Notes under the pieces: model-generated | The model's database searches: none | Seen by the model: the letters and a program-made list of their open reading frames with translations, nothing else | What the model was told of the DNA's origin: nothing | Translations under genes and position numbers: made by a program | Shown: positions 51,373-60,086 of the stretch, in pieces | Numbering within the stretch: position 1 is the first letter of the stretch | Layout of the letters: every line of letters begins with the position of its first letter | From: Bin80 sp965207565 | GTDB lineage: Bacteria > Bacteroidota > Rhodothermia > Rhodothermales > Bin80 | DNA: 64,000 nucleotides | NCBI GenBank assembly: GCA_965207565.1 | Contig: CBDBMQ010000033.1 | Span: forward strand, 124,001-188,000 | Direction: 5' to 3'

Positions 51373-52539
51373 TTATTCGGGTATCATGCCCCGCCAGGGG
51401 ATGATGTCGGCGTCTTTTCTGCGCTGCGGTTCATCACCTCCATAGACCACCGTTGCAGAGCACTCGAATGGGGTTTCGTTAAAATGTCTCCGAACCCGAT
51501 TGAGGTTCGTCAACAGATTTGAAGAAGCCGTTTCCGTTGATTTTGCTTCGATCAACTGAAGATGAGTAGGAGTCTCAATGATGAGATCTATTTCTGCACC
51601 ATTCTGGTCCCGATAAAAGGACAGTGCTCTGGTTGTTTTTCCGCGATTTGTTTGATGCTTGACAAATTCCGAAACCATCCAGCTTTCAAAGATCGCGCCG
51701 CGAAGGGGGTGGGTGCGCAGTTGCTCAGGTGAGCGAATCCCCAGCAGCCAACAAACCAGCCCCGTATCATAAAAATGTATTTTGGGCATTCTCACCAGTC
51801 TTTTGCGCAGGTTTGCGTGAAAGCCCTTCAGAGGAAAGGCGATGAAACTTGCTTCAAGTACACTGAGCCAAGCCTTCGCAGTTGGTTGGGAGATTCCACA
51901 ATCTCCAGCGAGCGACGAGAGGTTGAGCAGTTGAGCGGTTCTTCCGGCGCACAGTTCCACGAAACGCTGAAACCTGGAAAGGTCACCGATATTGCTGATC
52001 ATCCTTACGTCTCGCTCAACGTAGGTACCCACGTAGTCTTGCAGCCAGTCGGTAGGGTTCAGACCTGAATCAAAGATTCGTGGATAGGAGCCAAAGAAAA
52101 GGGCCTCTTCCAGGGTTTGAGGATGTTGAGGGAATCTTGAAATTTCTCGCCAGGTCAACGGAAGCAGGTTAAAAATTGCGGTTCTCCCCGCAAGGGATTG
52201 ACTGACGGAGCCGGATAAAAGAATGTTTTGTGAACCAGTGATGACCCACTTCCCGGCATCAGGAGCATCATCAACGATCCCCTGCAAATACGAGAGCAGG
52301 TCTGGAGCCCGCTGGACCTCATCAATGATCGCTCCCTGAGGAAACTGTGCAAGGAATCCGCGGGGATCTTCCAGTGCAAACGTTCGGGTGTCTATCGCTT
52401 CCAGATTGGTATATGCATGTTCGCCGAATACGGACTTGCATAAAGTCGTCTTACCACTTTGCCGGGGACCAGTGATTGTAAGGACAGGGGACGCTTTGGC
52501 GGCCTCTTTTAGTTTTTGTGTTATTTCACGCCGGATCAT
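51373..52539 (-). CDS. AAA+ ATPase with DUF4143
   Basis: A 388-aa protein of the large ATPase/DUF4143 group. Walker A is TGPRQSGKTTLCKSVFG and Walker B is GAIIDEVQRAP; the sensor motif is WVITGSQNILL. The C-terminal DUF4143 domain ends with a nuclease-like ELI/EAK segment (GAEIDLIIETPTHLQLIEAK), a fold shared with PD-(D/E)XK enzymes. The function is unknown; such genes are often single, mobile and strain-variable. I chose ATG 52539; TTG 52569 is a poorer start. It is convergent with creD. Confidence 0.88.
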   Translation of the reverse strand: MIRREITQKLKEAAKASPVLTITGPRQSGKTTLCKSVFGEHAYTNLEAIDTRTFALEDPRGFLAQFPQGAIIDEVQRAPDLLSYLQGIVDDAPDAGKWVITGSQNILLSGSVSQSLAGRTAIFNLLPLTWREISRFPQHPQTLEEALFFGSYPRIFDSGLNPTDWLQDYVGTYVERDVRMISNIGDLSRFQRFVELCAGRTAQLLNLSSLAGDCGISQPTAKAWLSVLEASFIAFPLKGFHANLRKRLVRMPKIHFYDTGLVCWLLGIRSPEQLRTHPLRGAIFESWMVSEFVKHQTNRGKTTRALSFYRDQNGAEIDLIIETPTHLQLIEAKSTETASSNLLTNLNRVRRHFNETPFECSATVVYGGDEPQRRKDADIIPWRGMIPE

Positions 52540-52975
52540 TTTCAGTGCTCGTATTTTAGGACAAATCAAAATCTAATTTTTATTTATCCTAAAATATAAT
52601 ACTTTCATCTCAAATTTTTGGCATTGTTTGGGTTAGGTCAGAAGATATCAGGACTTGGATAAACTTGGCTCGGAATACGCAATTTGATGAAGTAATGGCC
52701 GGGTGAAAATGGCGTGGAGTGGAAGCAGATCTCTGTTTCAGGAAAATTCCGGGATTAACGCAACACCGCAGATACTTGCGTTGGGGCGCGAGAACTAGGG
52801 AAGAGAAAACGAGATAATTTTGACTGCACAACGATGCTCAATAAAAAATATTGAGAGTGTAGCAAGGGATACTGAAACATTGTTGCATAATAAATCGTCA
52901 GACTGTGCATTAACACAAATCCAACCCGTCGGACTGTCGCCCAGGAAGGGGTTATCGGGGTCCGGCTGATCCAAT

Positions 52976-53007
52976 CACAAGGACGCTACATGCGTCCTTG
53001 TGTTTTT
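52976..53007 (+). terminator. Strong rho-independent terminator without an upstream gene
   Basis: A perfect 11-bp stem (CACAAGGACGC and its complement) with a TACAT loop is followed by five T. No plus-strand coding frame ends just before it. It may end a small RNA transcribed from within about 52860-52975. Confidence 0.82.
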
Positions 53008-53151
53008 AGTGGGGAATTTATAATGGAGATTGAGACATCGTACAGGTCGTATTGCAGGGTACGAGATCCTTTGGCTTAACAATCGGAAACTGTGCATCAT
53101 GATCCCCTGAAATACCTACCCATTGTCATATCTCAATTCCCCCAAATGCCA

Positions 53152-53169
53152 GTTGGGAATTCAGGCTAG
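53152..53169 (-). repeat. Solo terminal repeat of the CTAG-flanked insertion sequence
   Basis: It differs from the right end of the neighbouring element at one of 18 positions and also ends in CTAG. No matching left end was found within the interval, so it is probably a remnant of an older insertion. Confidence 0.72.
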
Positions 53170-53259
53170 TCTCCATCCGGTCCTTCCCTCAATAGGCGAG
53201 TAGTTGTCCCCTAGTAATTTCAATGGAAACGGGAAATTCTTTGCAAGCTGAAGCCCAAA

Positions 53260-53277
53260 CTAGCCTGAATTTCCAAC
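53260..53277 (+). repeat. Insertion sequence inverted repeat, left
   Basis: CTAGCCTGAATTTCCAAC, the exact reverse complement of 55267-55284. Confidence 0.88.
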
Positions 53278-53318
53278 CACGTTTTTTATGACAATACGCT
53301 ATGCGAGTGAGGATGGGA

Positions 53319-55028
53319 TTAGACGTATTCAAGGATGAGTTTTCGGTCATGCATCCATGAGATCGGGCCTTGGGATCCAACATAGCCGGCAGCCCGCAGT
53401 TCTGTGTTGTGTGCGCGTCGGGTGAATCGTACCACAATTTGATTGTTCTGTGAGATGATCGTGGCTGGGGCATGGACGAATTTATTGAAGATGGTACGGC
53501 TTTTTGCGGTCTCATACCGGGCTCCCAAGCGCTGAGCTAAGACTTGGTAGAGTGTACTGGCGATGAGCGTCAATTGTAAGTCCAGATCAATCCGCAATGG
53601 CACGGTACTTGAGAGCGCGTCCATATGGAAGAAATTAATTGCGTCCTCAATGGCATTTTCGATGAGCATCCGCCGGGCATACCGGTCCACGAGCGTTGTG
53701 GGATGTTCGTCGATGCGATTGGTAATCAGCAGGGTTGGTTTATCGTGTCCGAGTCCTTTGATGGCAATCTGGCGCAGGTTCTTTGAGTAGTTTCGCACGG
53801 TAATGGATTCGTCCAGGATGCGTGGGGTGGAGTACTTGCGTCCGATATTTTGAAGTCGGATGGTTTTCCAATCCTGGGGCGGGCGTTGATTGAGTTGGTG
53901 CACAATTGAAGGGGCTCGCCGACGCAAGGTTAAAAAGTAGATATTGCGCTGATTGAGTTCGTTCAGGTTCGCATAAGTGGTAAAGCGGCTGTCAAAGACT
54001 AATTCTTTGGGAGGATTCCCGGCGCGTTGTTCCCAGAGGTCCACGAATTCCAGAACCGCATCATTTTGATCGGCTTTGGTTACTCGTGCATTACCGTAGA
54101 TGAGCGCACGCTGACTCGCTTCCCGGGCAACGATGGCCAAGATGCCTCGTTGCCGTCGGCTCCGTTTGGAGACGAAGTGTTTCTGCATCAATGCCTCATC
54201 TCCATGATAGGGTATGGTATGGAAGTCCAGATCAAAGGAGGTTTCTGGTGCTGGCAACAGCCCCTGTGCAACGCCATGCCAGGCATCCATCAGCGAACGC
54301 AAATGTGTGGCATCTATGCGGGTACTGTACTCGGTAAGCGTTGATTTTTTCGGCATCACATTGAGCCCTGCAAACAGGGCACTTCCCGGATCCAGAATAT
54401 CCGGCATCACATGATAGGGCCGTCCGATCCCCCAGAGCTTGAGGGCCAGCAATGCTCGGATCATGGTCGGGGCAGGCAGTTTCTTGCTGGTGGGCCACTC
54501 GGTCAGTAACGGATCCAGTCGGGCCTGCTGCAGATCCCGAGCAAAGAGGAATAGTCCGCCAAAACGGGTCTGCCACTTCGCGGAGGTAGGGACGAACTGG
54601 CGGACATCGGCTTCGGGGGCCTTCAACACCGGTGGCACCGCGCGTGCCATTCGTCGGGGGAGTTTTGAAATTCCCGCGTTCTTGAGGACCAAGCCGATGG
54701 TGGTGGTGCCCGCGTTGATTCCTTCCGCAGCCAGACGCTTCGAAATTTCTGTATTGGAGAGCTGCTCTTCCAAACGCAGTGCAAGGATCTGCTGATCTCG
54801 TTGGGAGCGTTTTTGGGCGATGGGCGATTCAAACAGGTTGAGGGTTCCAGACTTGCGCACCTCTGAAGCCAGGTTACGAAGTGTGCCGGGGTTGAGTTGA
54901 AACTGTTGGGCAATTTCCGTCCAAGACATTCGATCTACGAATCGTGCACGCAGGGCCTCATACTGGCGTTGTATCGGGGATTGGGGTTGGAGGAAGAGAT
55001 TTTGAAGTTCTTGGTCGGTAAATGTCAT
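53319..55028 (-). CDS. DDE transposase, IS4-superfamily-like
   Basis: A 569-aa transposase. The N-terminal part has a helix-turn-helix region (MSWTEIAQQFQLNPGTLRNL and QLSNTEISKRLAAEGINAGT). The catalytic region has aspartates in SFDLDFHTIPYHGDEALM and ELVFDSRFTTYANLNEL, and a late Glu in YARRMLIENAIEDAINFFHM, the order D-D-E with the YxxRxxIE-type motif of IS4-like enzymes. The frame is intact, so it may be active. It fills most of the CTAG-flanked element. I cannot assign the exact IS family; IS701 and IS1380 also make 4-bp duplications. Confidence 0.84.
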   Translation of the reverse strand: MTFTDQELQNLFLQPQSPIQRQYEALRARFVDRMSWTEIAQQFQLNPGTLRNLASEVRKSGTLNLFESPIAQKRSQRDQQILALRLEEQLSNTEISKRLAAEGINAGTTTIGLVLKNAGISKLPRRMARAVPPVLKAPEADVRQFVPTSAKWQTRFGGLFLFARDLQQARLDPLLTEWPTSKKLPAPTMIRALLALKLWGIGRPYHVMPDILDPGSALFAGLNVMPKKSTLTEYSTRIDATHLRSLMDAWHGVAQGLLPAPETSFDLDFHTIPYHGDEALMQKHFVSKRSRRQRGILAIVAREASQRALIYGNARVTKADQNDAVLEFVDLWEQRAGNPPKELVFDSRFTTYANLNELNQRNIYFLTLRRRAPSIVHQLNQRPPQDWKTIRLQNIGRKYSTPRILDESITVRNYSKNLRQIAIKGLGHDKPTLLITNRIDEHPTTLVDRYARRMLIENAIEDAINFFHMDALSSTVPLRIDLDLQLTLIASTLYQVLAQRLGARYETAKSRTIFNKFVHAPATIISQNNQIVVRFTRRAHNTELRAAGYVGSQGPISWMHDRKLILEYV

Positions 55029-55266
55029 AAAAAACCGTGATTAATTATGATATACCAATATAATACACGCACTGACAAATATCAAATAAAAGGAGATTAA
55101 ATCGAATATATTTGATAAGAACCGGAGAATCTCGGATATTTAAGGGAGTGACAGAATCTCTAAAAATGTTGGATAGTGAAATATAAACACGAAAAAAATG
55201 ACAATAACGGGACTAAATCGTATCTGTGAGGCCTGAATACCCACACAATGTCACTTTAAGTTGCCT

Positions 55267-55284
55267 GTTGGAAATTCAGGCTAG
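55267..55284 (+). repeat. Insertion sequence inverted repeat, right
   Basis: GTTGGAAATTCAGGCTAG, matching the left end in inverse orientation. Confidence 0.88.
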
Positions 55285-55291
55285 CTCGGAG

Positions 55292-56179
55292 TTATTCGCT
55301 GACTACTTCGATTTGCTCTGCCGTTGGGAAATTATCGGGTATCGGTAGCGTGACTGCATCCGTTGCCAACCATTCCGTGCTCCGTTGAAGCAGTGTCCGA
55401 AATCCCACGCACCGAAGCGCACGATCATCCTCCTGTCCACCCCATAGATGACCAGGCAGGAGTGTCAAGACTTTACCTTCGCCGAATTTGATCCACCAGA
55501 CCATGAGTTCGTGCCTTCCAGTCCCCCCAGATTCTATATCACTCCATGTAGTTGCAAGCACATTCATCCCTTCCGCCGGGCCGCGCTGACCATGGTAGAG
55601 TTCATCATGGGGGTGCAGCCACATTTCTGGTAATCCTGCCATGATCGGATGTTCGGGGTCTCGGGTCGTGATAGTCCAGTCGTGTAATCGCCCGTGTCCA
55701 GCACCTCGATCTTCTCCAGGAGCCATGCGGGTCAACCCCTGCTCCTCATCCCAATAGGCCCCATAACCCTTGTCCTTACCTCTCCATAAAAGCCCAACCA
55801 TTGCCTCATAGGCCTCCCATTCTGGAAAGGGATTGTTGGCTGCATGTTGAACCAAAACACTTCCTCCTTTCGAAACATATTCCTTGAAGCTCTTGCGTAC
55901 ACGCTCAGGCCATAACTCTCCATTGTATGCCAGCAGGACCACGTCATAGGAATCAAACGCAGGATCCCAATCCTCCCAGGCACCTTGACCAGCTTCTTTG
56001 CCTGGAGTCAAGGATACATGAACAGAAAAAATATTTGCATCCAGGAGCGTGCGCTCAAGATGTGCCACAGTACGCTCCCAATCATGATTGTTCTGTCCAG
56101 ACACAATGAGCACCGATGACTGGCTAGGGATTCCAATAGTTAAGGCCAAGCCCCAAAGTAGTTGTAAAGTAAGAATCAT
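55292..56179 (-). CDS. ThuA-like domain protein
   Basis: A 295-aa protein of the ThuA-like glutamine-amidotransferase fold, a second family member in this window. An N-terminal hydrophobic segment (MILTLQLLWGLALTIGIPSQ) is probably a signal peptide. Core motifs are VLIVSGQNNHDWERT, SYDVVLLAYNGELWPE, GGSVLVQHAANNPFPEW and the late LTLLPGHLWGGQED. Its function is unknown. An insertion sequence lies directly after its stop, leaving the reading frame intact. Confidence 0.83.
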   Translation of the reverse strand: MILTLQLLWGLALTIGIPSQSSVLIVSGQNNHDWERTVAHLERTLLDANIFSVHVSLTPGKEAGQGAWEDWDPAFDSYDVVLLAYNGELWPERVRKSFKEYVSKGGSVLVQHAANNPFPEWEAYEAMVGLLWRGKDKGYGAYWDEEQGLTRMAPGEDRGAGHGRLHDWTITTRDPEHPIMAGLPEMWLHPHDELYHGQRGPAEGMNVLATTWSDIESGGTGRHELMVWWIKFGEGKVLTLLPGHLWGGQEDDRALRCVGFRTLLQRSTEWLATDAVTLPIPDNFPTAEQIEVVSE

Positions 56180-56251
56180 TCAGAATAATAACCAAGACTG
56201 TAACCACATTATATGGTAATACTTGGATCCATTGCAAGGGTTGTTAGGCGG

Positions 56252-56455
56252 TTAGCATAGAAATCGGATCCGTTCAAACATATTCAAGATCGTCGATGTG
56301 ATGTCACTGAACAAATTCCTTACTGCATAGACGGCCAAACCAACTATCTGGAATAGATTCTGAACCAACAGGCCGGGCAGAAGCCATTCGTACTTCTCAA
56401 AGTTCAATCTACCCATACCCACACAAAGCAATATTATCATCTGAAACAAGAGCAT
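56252..56455 (-). CDS. Small hydrophobic protein or membrane-protein fragment
   Basis: A 67-codon frame with two hydrophobic segments (MLLFQMIILLCVGMGRLNFE; WLLPGLLVQNLFQIVGLAVY). The frame is open for about nine more codons upstream of the ATG before a TAG, so it may be the tail of a decayed membrane protein. No function is assigned, and the gene may not be real. Confidence 0.3.
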   Translation of the reverse strand: MLLFQMIILLCVGMGRLNFEKYEWLLPGLLVQNLFQIVGLAVYAVRNLFSDITSTILNMFERIRFLC

Positions 56456-56672
56456 GGCACTGATAGCACCTGTCAGGAACTAGGACCAGCGCCCTTTGTG
56501 TCTATAGTGTTGTCGAACGCCTATATAGTGTTCATATTCGGTCCAAGAATTCAGCGAATGAGAGTCAAATTTCCTGAAATACTGCTGCCCGCCGACGGAT
56601 CCAGTGATGGGCCAAGATGAGTTGCAACAACAGTTTCAGTGTCTCCATTCCCAGAAGATTGATCGGCGACAG

Positions 56673-57170
56673 TCACCTACCCTGAAGTCTAATTTCCATC
56701 ATAGTTCGTGACACAAAGAAAATGTTTGCCAAGGCTGTAGAGCTTACGAATGGCGAGGATACGGGTTTCAGAAGACGATCAGGGACAAGAAGATGCGCCG
56801 CAAATTTATCTGCTTCTTTCTCGCGTGGATCGGAAGATAATCCACTGAACCGGAGCAATACGGGATACTTGTCTGGATTCCCCGAGAAAACATCCCGATG
56901 CATGATCCAATGGCCCAACTCATGGGCAATCGTGAAACTTTGCCGCCGCGGGGAATCTTCAGTATTTACGAACAATTTTCTGCTTTCAAAATCACAATAA
57001 CCCGCAACCTTATCGGAATAAGGGCCAAAAGTGGCAAATACCACGTTGACTCCATTGTTCTCTGCAATTTCGAGAACCGGAATCGGTGGTGCCGAGTAAT
57101 ACACCGTTAGTTTGTCCGCTTCGCGCTTAGCCTTTTCTAGGTGGGGTTGTGCTTTTATATCGCGCTCCAT
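56673..57170 (-). CDS. ImmA/IrrE family metallo-endopeptidase
   Basis: A 165-aa zinc peptidase of the type that cleaves phage/ICE repressors (ImmA) or DdrO-type regulators (IrrE). The HExxH motif is in FTIAHELGHWIMHRD, and a downstream Glu is in DPREKEADKFAAHLLVPDRL. Usually a Cro/CI-type HTH regulator lies beside it; I see none, so either the partner is elsewhere or this is a solitary remnant of a mobile element. The insertion sequence and ThuA gene lie just downstream. Confidence 0.85.
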   Translation of the reverse strand: MERDIKAQPHLEKAKREADKLTVYYSAPPIPVLEIAENNGVNVVFATFGPYSDKVAGYCDFESRKLFVNTEDSPRRQSFTIAHELGHWIMHRDVFSGNPDKYPVLLRFSGLSSDPREKEADKFAAHLLVPDRLLKPVSSPFVSSTALANIFFVSRTMMEIRLQGR

Positions 57171-57542
57171 AGCTGTAGAGATGATCTCTGCCAGTCAATA
57201 ATACGCAATAAAATAATACGTCAAGAAGTTGTGTCATTTTGCCAACACGAAAGTTCGAATTTAGCAAAGATTAGAGTTTTCTCTATTATTGTACATCCAT
57301 CATGAATGACCTTAAGTTTGGGGATCCTCGTCTATCTTGGAAAACTATTTGAATGCTTACACAACGGCTCTGGAAACAAATCATTCAAATTGATCTATGT
57401 TGGCGCATTCCCGGCTACTGGAACAGTATTCCAGGATCTTTGATGTACTCGTCTAATATGAGAATCGGCATGCTTTTGGAACTTGTAAAGAATAAGAGGG
57501 CGAACGTCAATTAAGCCTCAATAAACCTCCTTTGGTACGAAA
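57171..57542. other. Intergenic region before the catabolic cluster
   Basis: No gene was found in these ~370 bp. It holds the divergent promoters for immA and the FAD oxidase gene; no repeat or hairpin stood out. Confidence 0.5.
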
Positions 57543-58982
57543 ATGCATTGGACAGGACTGCAGCCCGAGATGATTCGAAGTGAGCTCGCGGAAATCGTGG
57601 GCGAGCCACATGTGTCCACCGATGAATCTGATCGGCTTGTGTATTCCACGGACTGGTTTTGGCTGCCTCAGATGTGGCTTGATCGCGGGGAAACCCCGCG
57701 TAAGCCGGACTACATTGTGCGTCCAGGGAATGCGGAGGAGATTTCAGAGATTCTCAAAGTTGCCAACAGCTACCGCATTCCAGTCATTCCATGGGGAGGT
57801 GGATCCGGGTCTCAAGGCGGTGCCCTATCTGTATTTGGGGGTATTATTCTTGATACAAAACGGATGAACCGGATCATTGAGATTGACGAAAAGTCTCTCA
57901 CGGTCACTGCAGAGGCGGGGATCAACGGTAAGCAATTGGAATGGGCGGTGAACGAGAAAGGGCTTATGCTCCCACACTACCCCGCATCGGCAAATTGTGC
58001 AACACTTGGGGGATATTTAGCTCCGCGTGGGACAGGGACCATCAGCAACAAGTATGGGAAGGCAGAAGACCTTGTGCTGCGTATGCAGGTGGTTTTACCT
58101 GACGGTCACATTTTACGTACACCGATTGTGCCGCAACATGCGGCCGGGCCTGACTTTTATCGTCTTTTCCTGGGATCCGAGGGCACGTTTGGAGTGATCA
58201 CCGAAGCAACGATGCAACTGGACTATCTACCCAGCTGCCGCCTTCTTCGTGCGGTTCTCTTTGATGACTTGACGAAAGCACTCGAAGCCGGTCGCCAGAT
58301 CATGACACGACGTCTAGATCCTTTTGTGATTCGTTTGTATGATCCTCGCTCAACCGCCTCTCGGGTGAAGAAAATCTTAGGGTATGAGCTTGAAGGTGCT
58401 TATATGGTCATTGGATTTGATGGTGATGAAGAGATCGCGGCTTTGCAGGAGCAGAAAGCGATGGAGATCATCAACAAATTCGGAGCGAGAGATCTCGGAC
58501 GTGAGCCAGGAGAGGCCTGGTGGAATCAGCGATACGATTTTTATTATCCACCTCAAAGTCTCAAACTGCCCTGGATGTATGGGACCACGGAGACCGTGAC
58601 CACCTATGATAAAATCGAAAAGCTTTACTTTGCTGAAAAGAAAGCGGTAGAAGAAGGATTCAAAGAATGGGATATCGACTTCATCGGTCATTTTTCTCAC
58701 TGGTTTCACTGGGGGGTGATGGTTTACACACGGTTCATTATCCAGAATCCACCTGATGATGCTCGTGAAGCTGTAAAACTGCATAATCGGGTCTGGAATA
58801 CAGCGATGACCGCAGTACTGGAAAACGGTGGAATGGTGAATGAGCATCACGGTGTCGGATTGAAGCTTTCCCGATTCATGCGCCGTCAGTATGGAGATGC
58901 GTGGCCACTATTGGAGAAGATCAAGAAATCGCTGGATCCAAACGGGATCATGAATCCCGGTAAAGTCGGATTTGGATATTAG
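57543..58982 (+). CDS. FAD-binding oxidase, GlcD/D-lactate dehydrogenase type
   Basis: A 479-aa flavoprotein with a PCMH-type FAD-binding domain at the N-terminus (PWGGGSGSQGGALSVFGGII; ASANCATLGGYLAPRGTGT) and a GlcD-like C-terminal domain (HHGVGLKLSRFMRRQYGDAW). Such enzymes oxidise alpha-hydroxy acids and pass electrons to an Fe-S partner or the membrane. The next gene encodes a Cys-rich protein that could be that partner. The reading frame begins MHWTGLQPEM at 57543. It is first in a four-gene run of the same strand. Confidence 0.87.
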   Translation: MHWTGLQPEMIRSELAEIVGEPHVSTDESDRLVYSTDWFWLPQMWLDRGETPRKPDYIVRPGNAEEISEILKVANSYRIPVIPWGGGSGSQGGALSVFGGIILDTKRMNRIIEIDEKSLTVTAEAGINGKQLEWAVNEKGLMLPHYPASANCATLGGYLAPRGTGTISNKYGKAEDLVLRMQVVLPDGHILRTPIVPQHAAGPDFYRLFLGSEGTFGVITEATMQLDYLPSCRLLRAVLFDDLTKALEAGRQIMTRRLDPFVIRLYDPRSTASRVKKILGYELEGAYMVIGFDGDEEIAALQEQKAMEIINKFGARDLGREPGEAWWNQRYDFYYPPQSLKLPWMYGTTETVTTYDKIEKLYFAEKKAVEEGFKEWDIDFIGHFSHWFHWGVMVYTRFIIQNPPDDAREAVKLHNRVWNTAMTAVLENGGMVNEHHGVGLKLSRFMRRQYGDAWPLLEKIKKSLDPNGIMNPGKVGFGY

Positions 58983-58989
58983 TGGCCCC

Positions 58990-60084
58990 ATGAATACTAC
59001 CATCAGCGCCATAGAGAACTGTCGCTTCTGCCTGATGTGCAGGCATGTGGCTCCTGTAGGGCATGTAACACATAACGAATCCTTCACGCCTCACGGCATT
59101 GCTTTGGTTGCCTCCATGCAACGCCGTGGAAATCTTGCCTGGAACGCCAGCACCCTGGATGTCCTCTATGCGGAACCCGATGGAGGAAATTGCCGGGCTC
59201 ATTGTGTCACCGATCAACCCTTGCCCGCTGCGATTGCTGCAATCCGCGCGGAAGTGGTGGCAGAGGGGCTCGCTCCTGCCGCGATCACACAGGTCCATGA
59301 TCAGATCCTCAAAAATCATTCGACCTTTGGGAGCTACCAGCCTGCTACGTTACAAGGTGAATGGGGGCTTTTCGTAGGAGATGCAGGCTTCAATTTTGTT
59401 TCAAGCACCATGCAAGCAGCCCTCAGCCTGCTTGCTGCCTGTCAAATGGATGCTGTCCCTGTAGGCTGTGGGCTTGACAGCGGATTTATTCCCTGTTCTC
59501 TTGGATATCCCGATACGGCCCGCAGGCAGGCCGGGCTGTGCATAGATGAACTACAGGGGGCCGGTGTGAAGAAGTTATTGGTGCTTTCGCCTCAGGATCT
59601 TTTTGCCTTTCGCCAGATGTATGAGGAACGATTAGGACTGTCTTGGCCCAAAGAGATTGTTCTGATTGATCTGGTTGATTTTCTGGCGAATCAGGTCCAG
59701 GAAGGATGTCTCAGGATTAAGCCATTGACGGAAACCACGGAGAATCCCACTGCCTATGTGGATCCTACTCATGCCGTTCGGCTTCCTGCTCGCTTTGATA
59801 GTGCGCGCACGCTTTGCGAAGCCATTTTGGGGAATCCGCCGCTTGAGTTATTCTGGCGCCGTGAGCGTGCTCATCCGGTTGGAAGTACGGCAATCCAGTT
59901 TACCCGCCCTGATATTGGTCTTCAACTGACCGAATCGCGACTGGAGGATGCCAGGAGTCGAGGGGCAAAAACTCTGTTATGTGACGATCCTGCAACGCTC
60001 CACGAACTCCGCCTCCGAAATCAGCATCCTATACAGGTACAAAGCCTCTATGAAATGCTGCTTGCGCAATTAGTAGAGTCGTGA
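58990..60084 (+). CDS. Fe-S-binding-like protein, partner of the FAD oxidase
   Basis: A 364-aa soluble protein. It has one N-terminal CxxCxxC cluster (CRFCLMCRHVAP, Cys11/14/17) and a later Cys pair (NCRAHCVTDQPLP). A full 4Fe-4S ferredoxin motif would have a fourth Cys followed by Pro, but here it is Ala-Pro, so at least one cluster looks incomplete or uses another ligand. The remainder has an alpha/beta fold (VPVGCGLDSGFIPCSLGYPD). It probably relays electrons from the oxidase. I chose ATG 58990; the longer frame starts at TTG 58972, inside the oxidase gene. Confidence 0.68.
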   Translation: MNTTISAIENCRFCLMCRHVAPVGHVTHNESFTPHGIALVASMQRRGNLAWNASTLDVLYAEPDGGNCRAHCVTDQPLPAAIAAIRAEVVAEGLAPAAITQVHDQILKNHSTFGSYQPATLQGEWGLFVGDAGFNFVSSTMQAALSLLAACQMDAVPVGCGLDSGFIPCSLGYPDTARRQAGLCIDELQGAGVKKLLVLSPQDLFAFRQMYEERLGLSWPKEIVLIDLVDFLANQVQEGCLRIKPLTETTENPTAYVDPTHAVRLPARFDSARTLCEAILGNPPLELFWRRERAHPVGSTAIQFTRPDIGLQLTESRLEDARSRGAKTLLCDDPATLHELRLRNQHPIQVQSLYEMLLAQLVES

Positions 60085-60086
60085 TC

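Larger units (their letters stand above)
52540..53259. other. Gene-poor interval with an orphan terminator and a solo IS end
   Basis: There is no supported protein gene. The stretch contains a strong plus-strand terminator (52976-53007) with no gene before it, which leaves room for an unidentified small RNA, and a solitary copy of the terminal repeat of the neighbouring insertion sequence (53152-53169), 90 bp from the intact element. Confidence 0.6.
53260..55284 (-). mobile_element. DDE-type insertion sequence flanked by CTAG
   Basis: The element is about 2.0 kb and carries one transposase gene. Its ends share the inverted sequence CTAGCCTGAATTTCCAAC (18 of 18). CTAG at both edges (53260-53263 and 55281-55284) is palindromic and could be either a 4-bp target duplication or the end of the repeat. 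It inserted 7 bp beyond the stop of the ThuA-like gene at 55292, leaving that gene intact. Confidence 0.8.

Noticed and set aside
57171..57542. tRNA or other structured RNA in the gap
   Set aside because: I found no cloverleaf or conserved T-loop motif by eye here or in other gaps.
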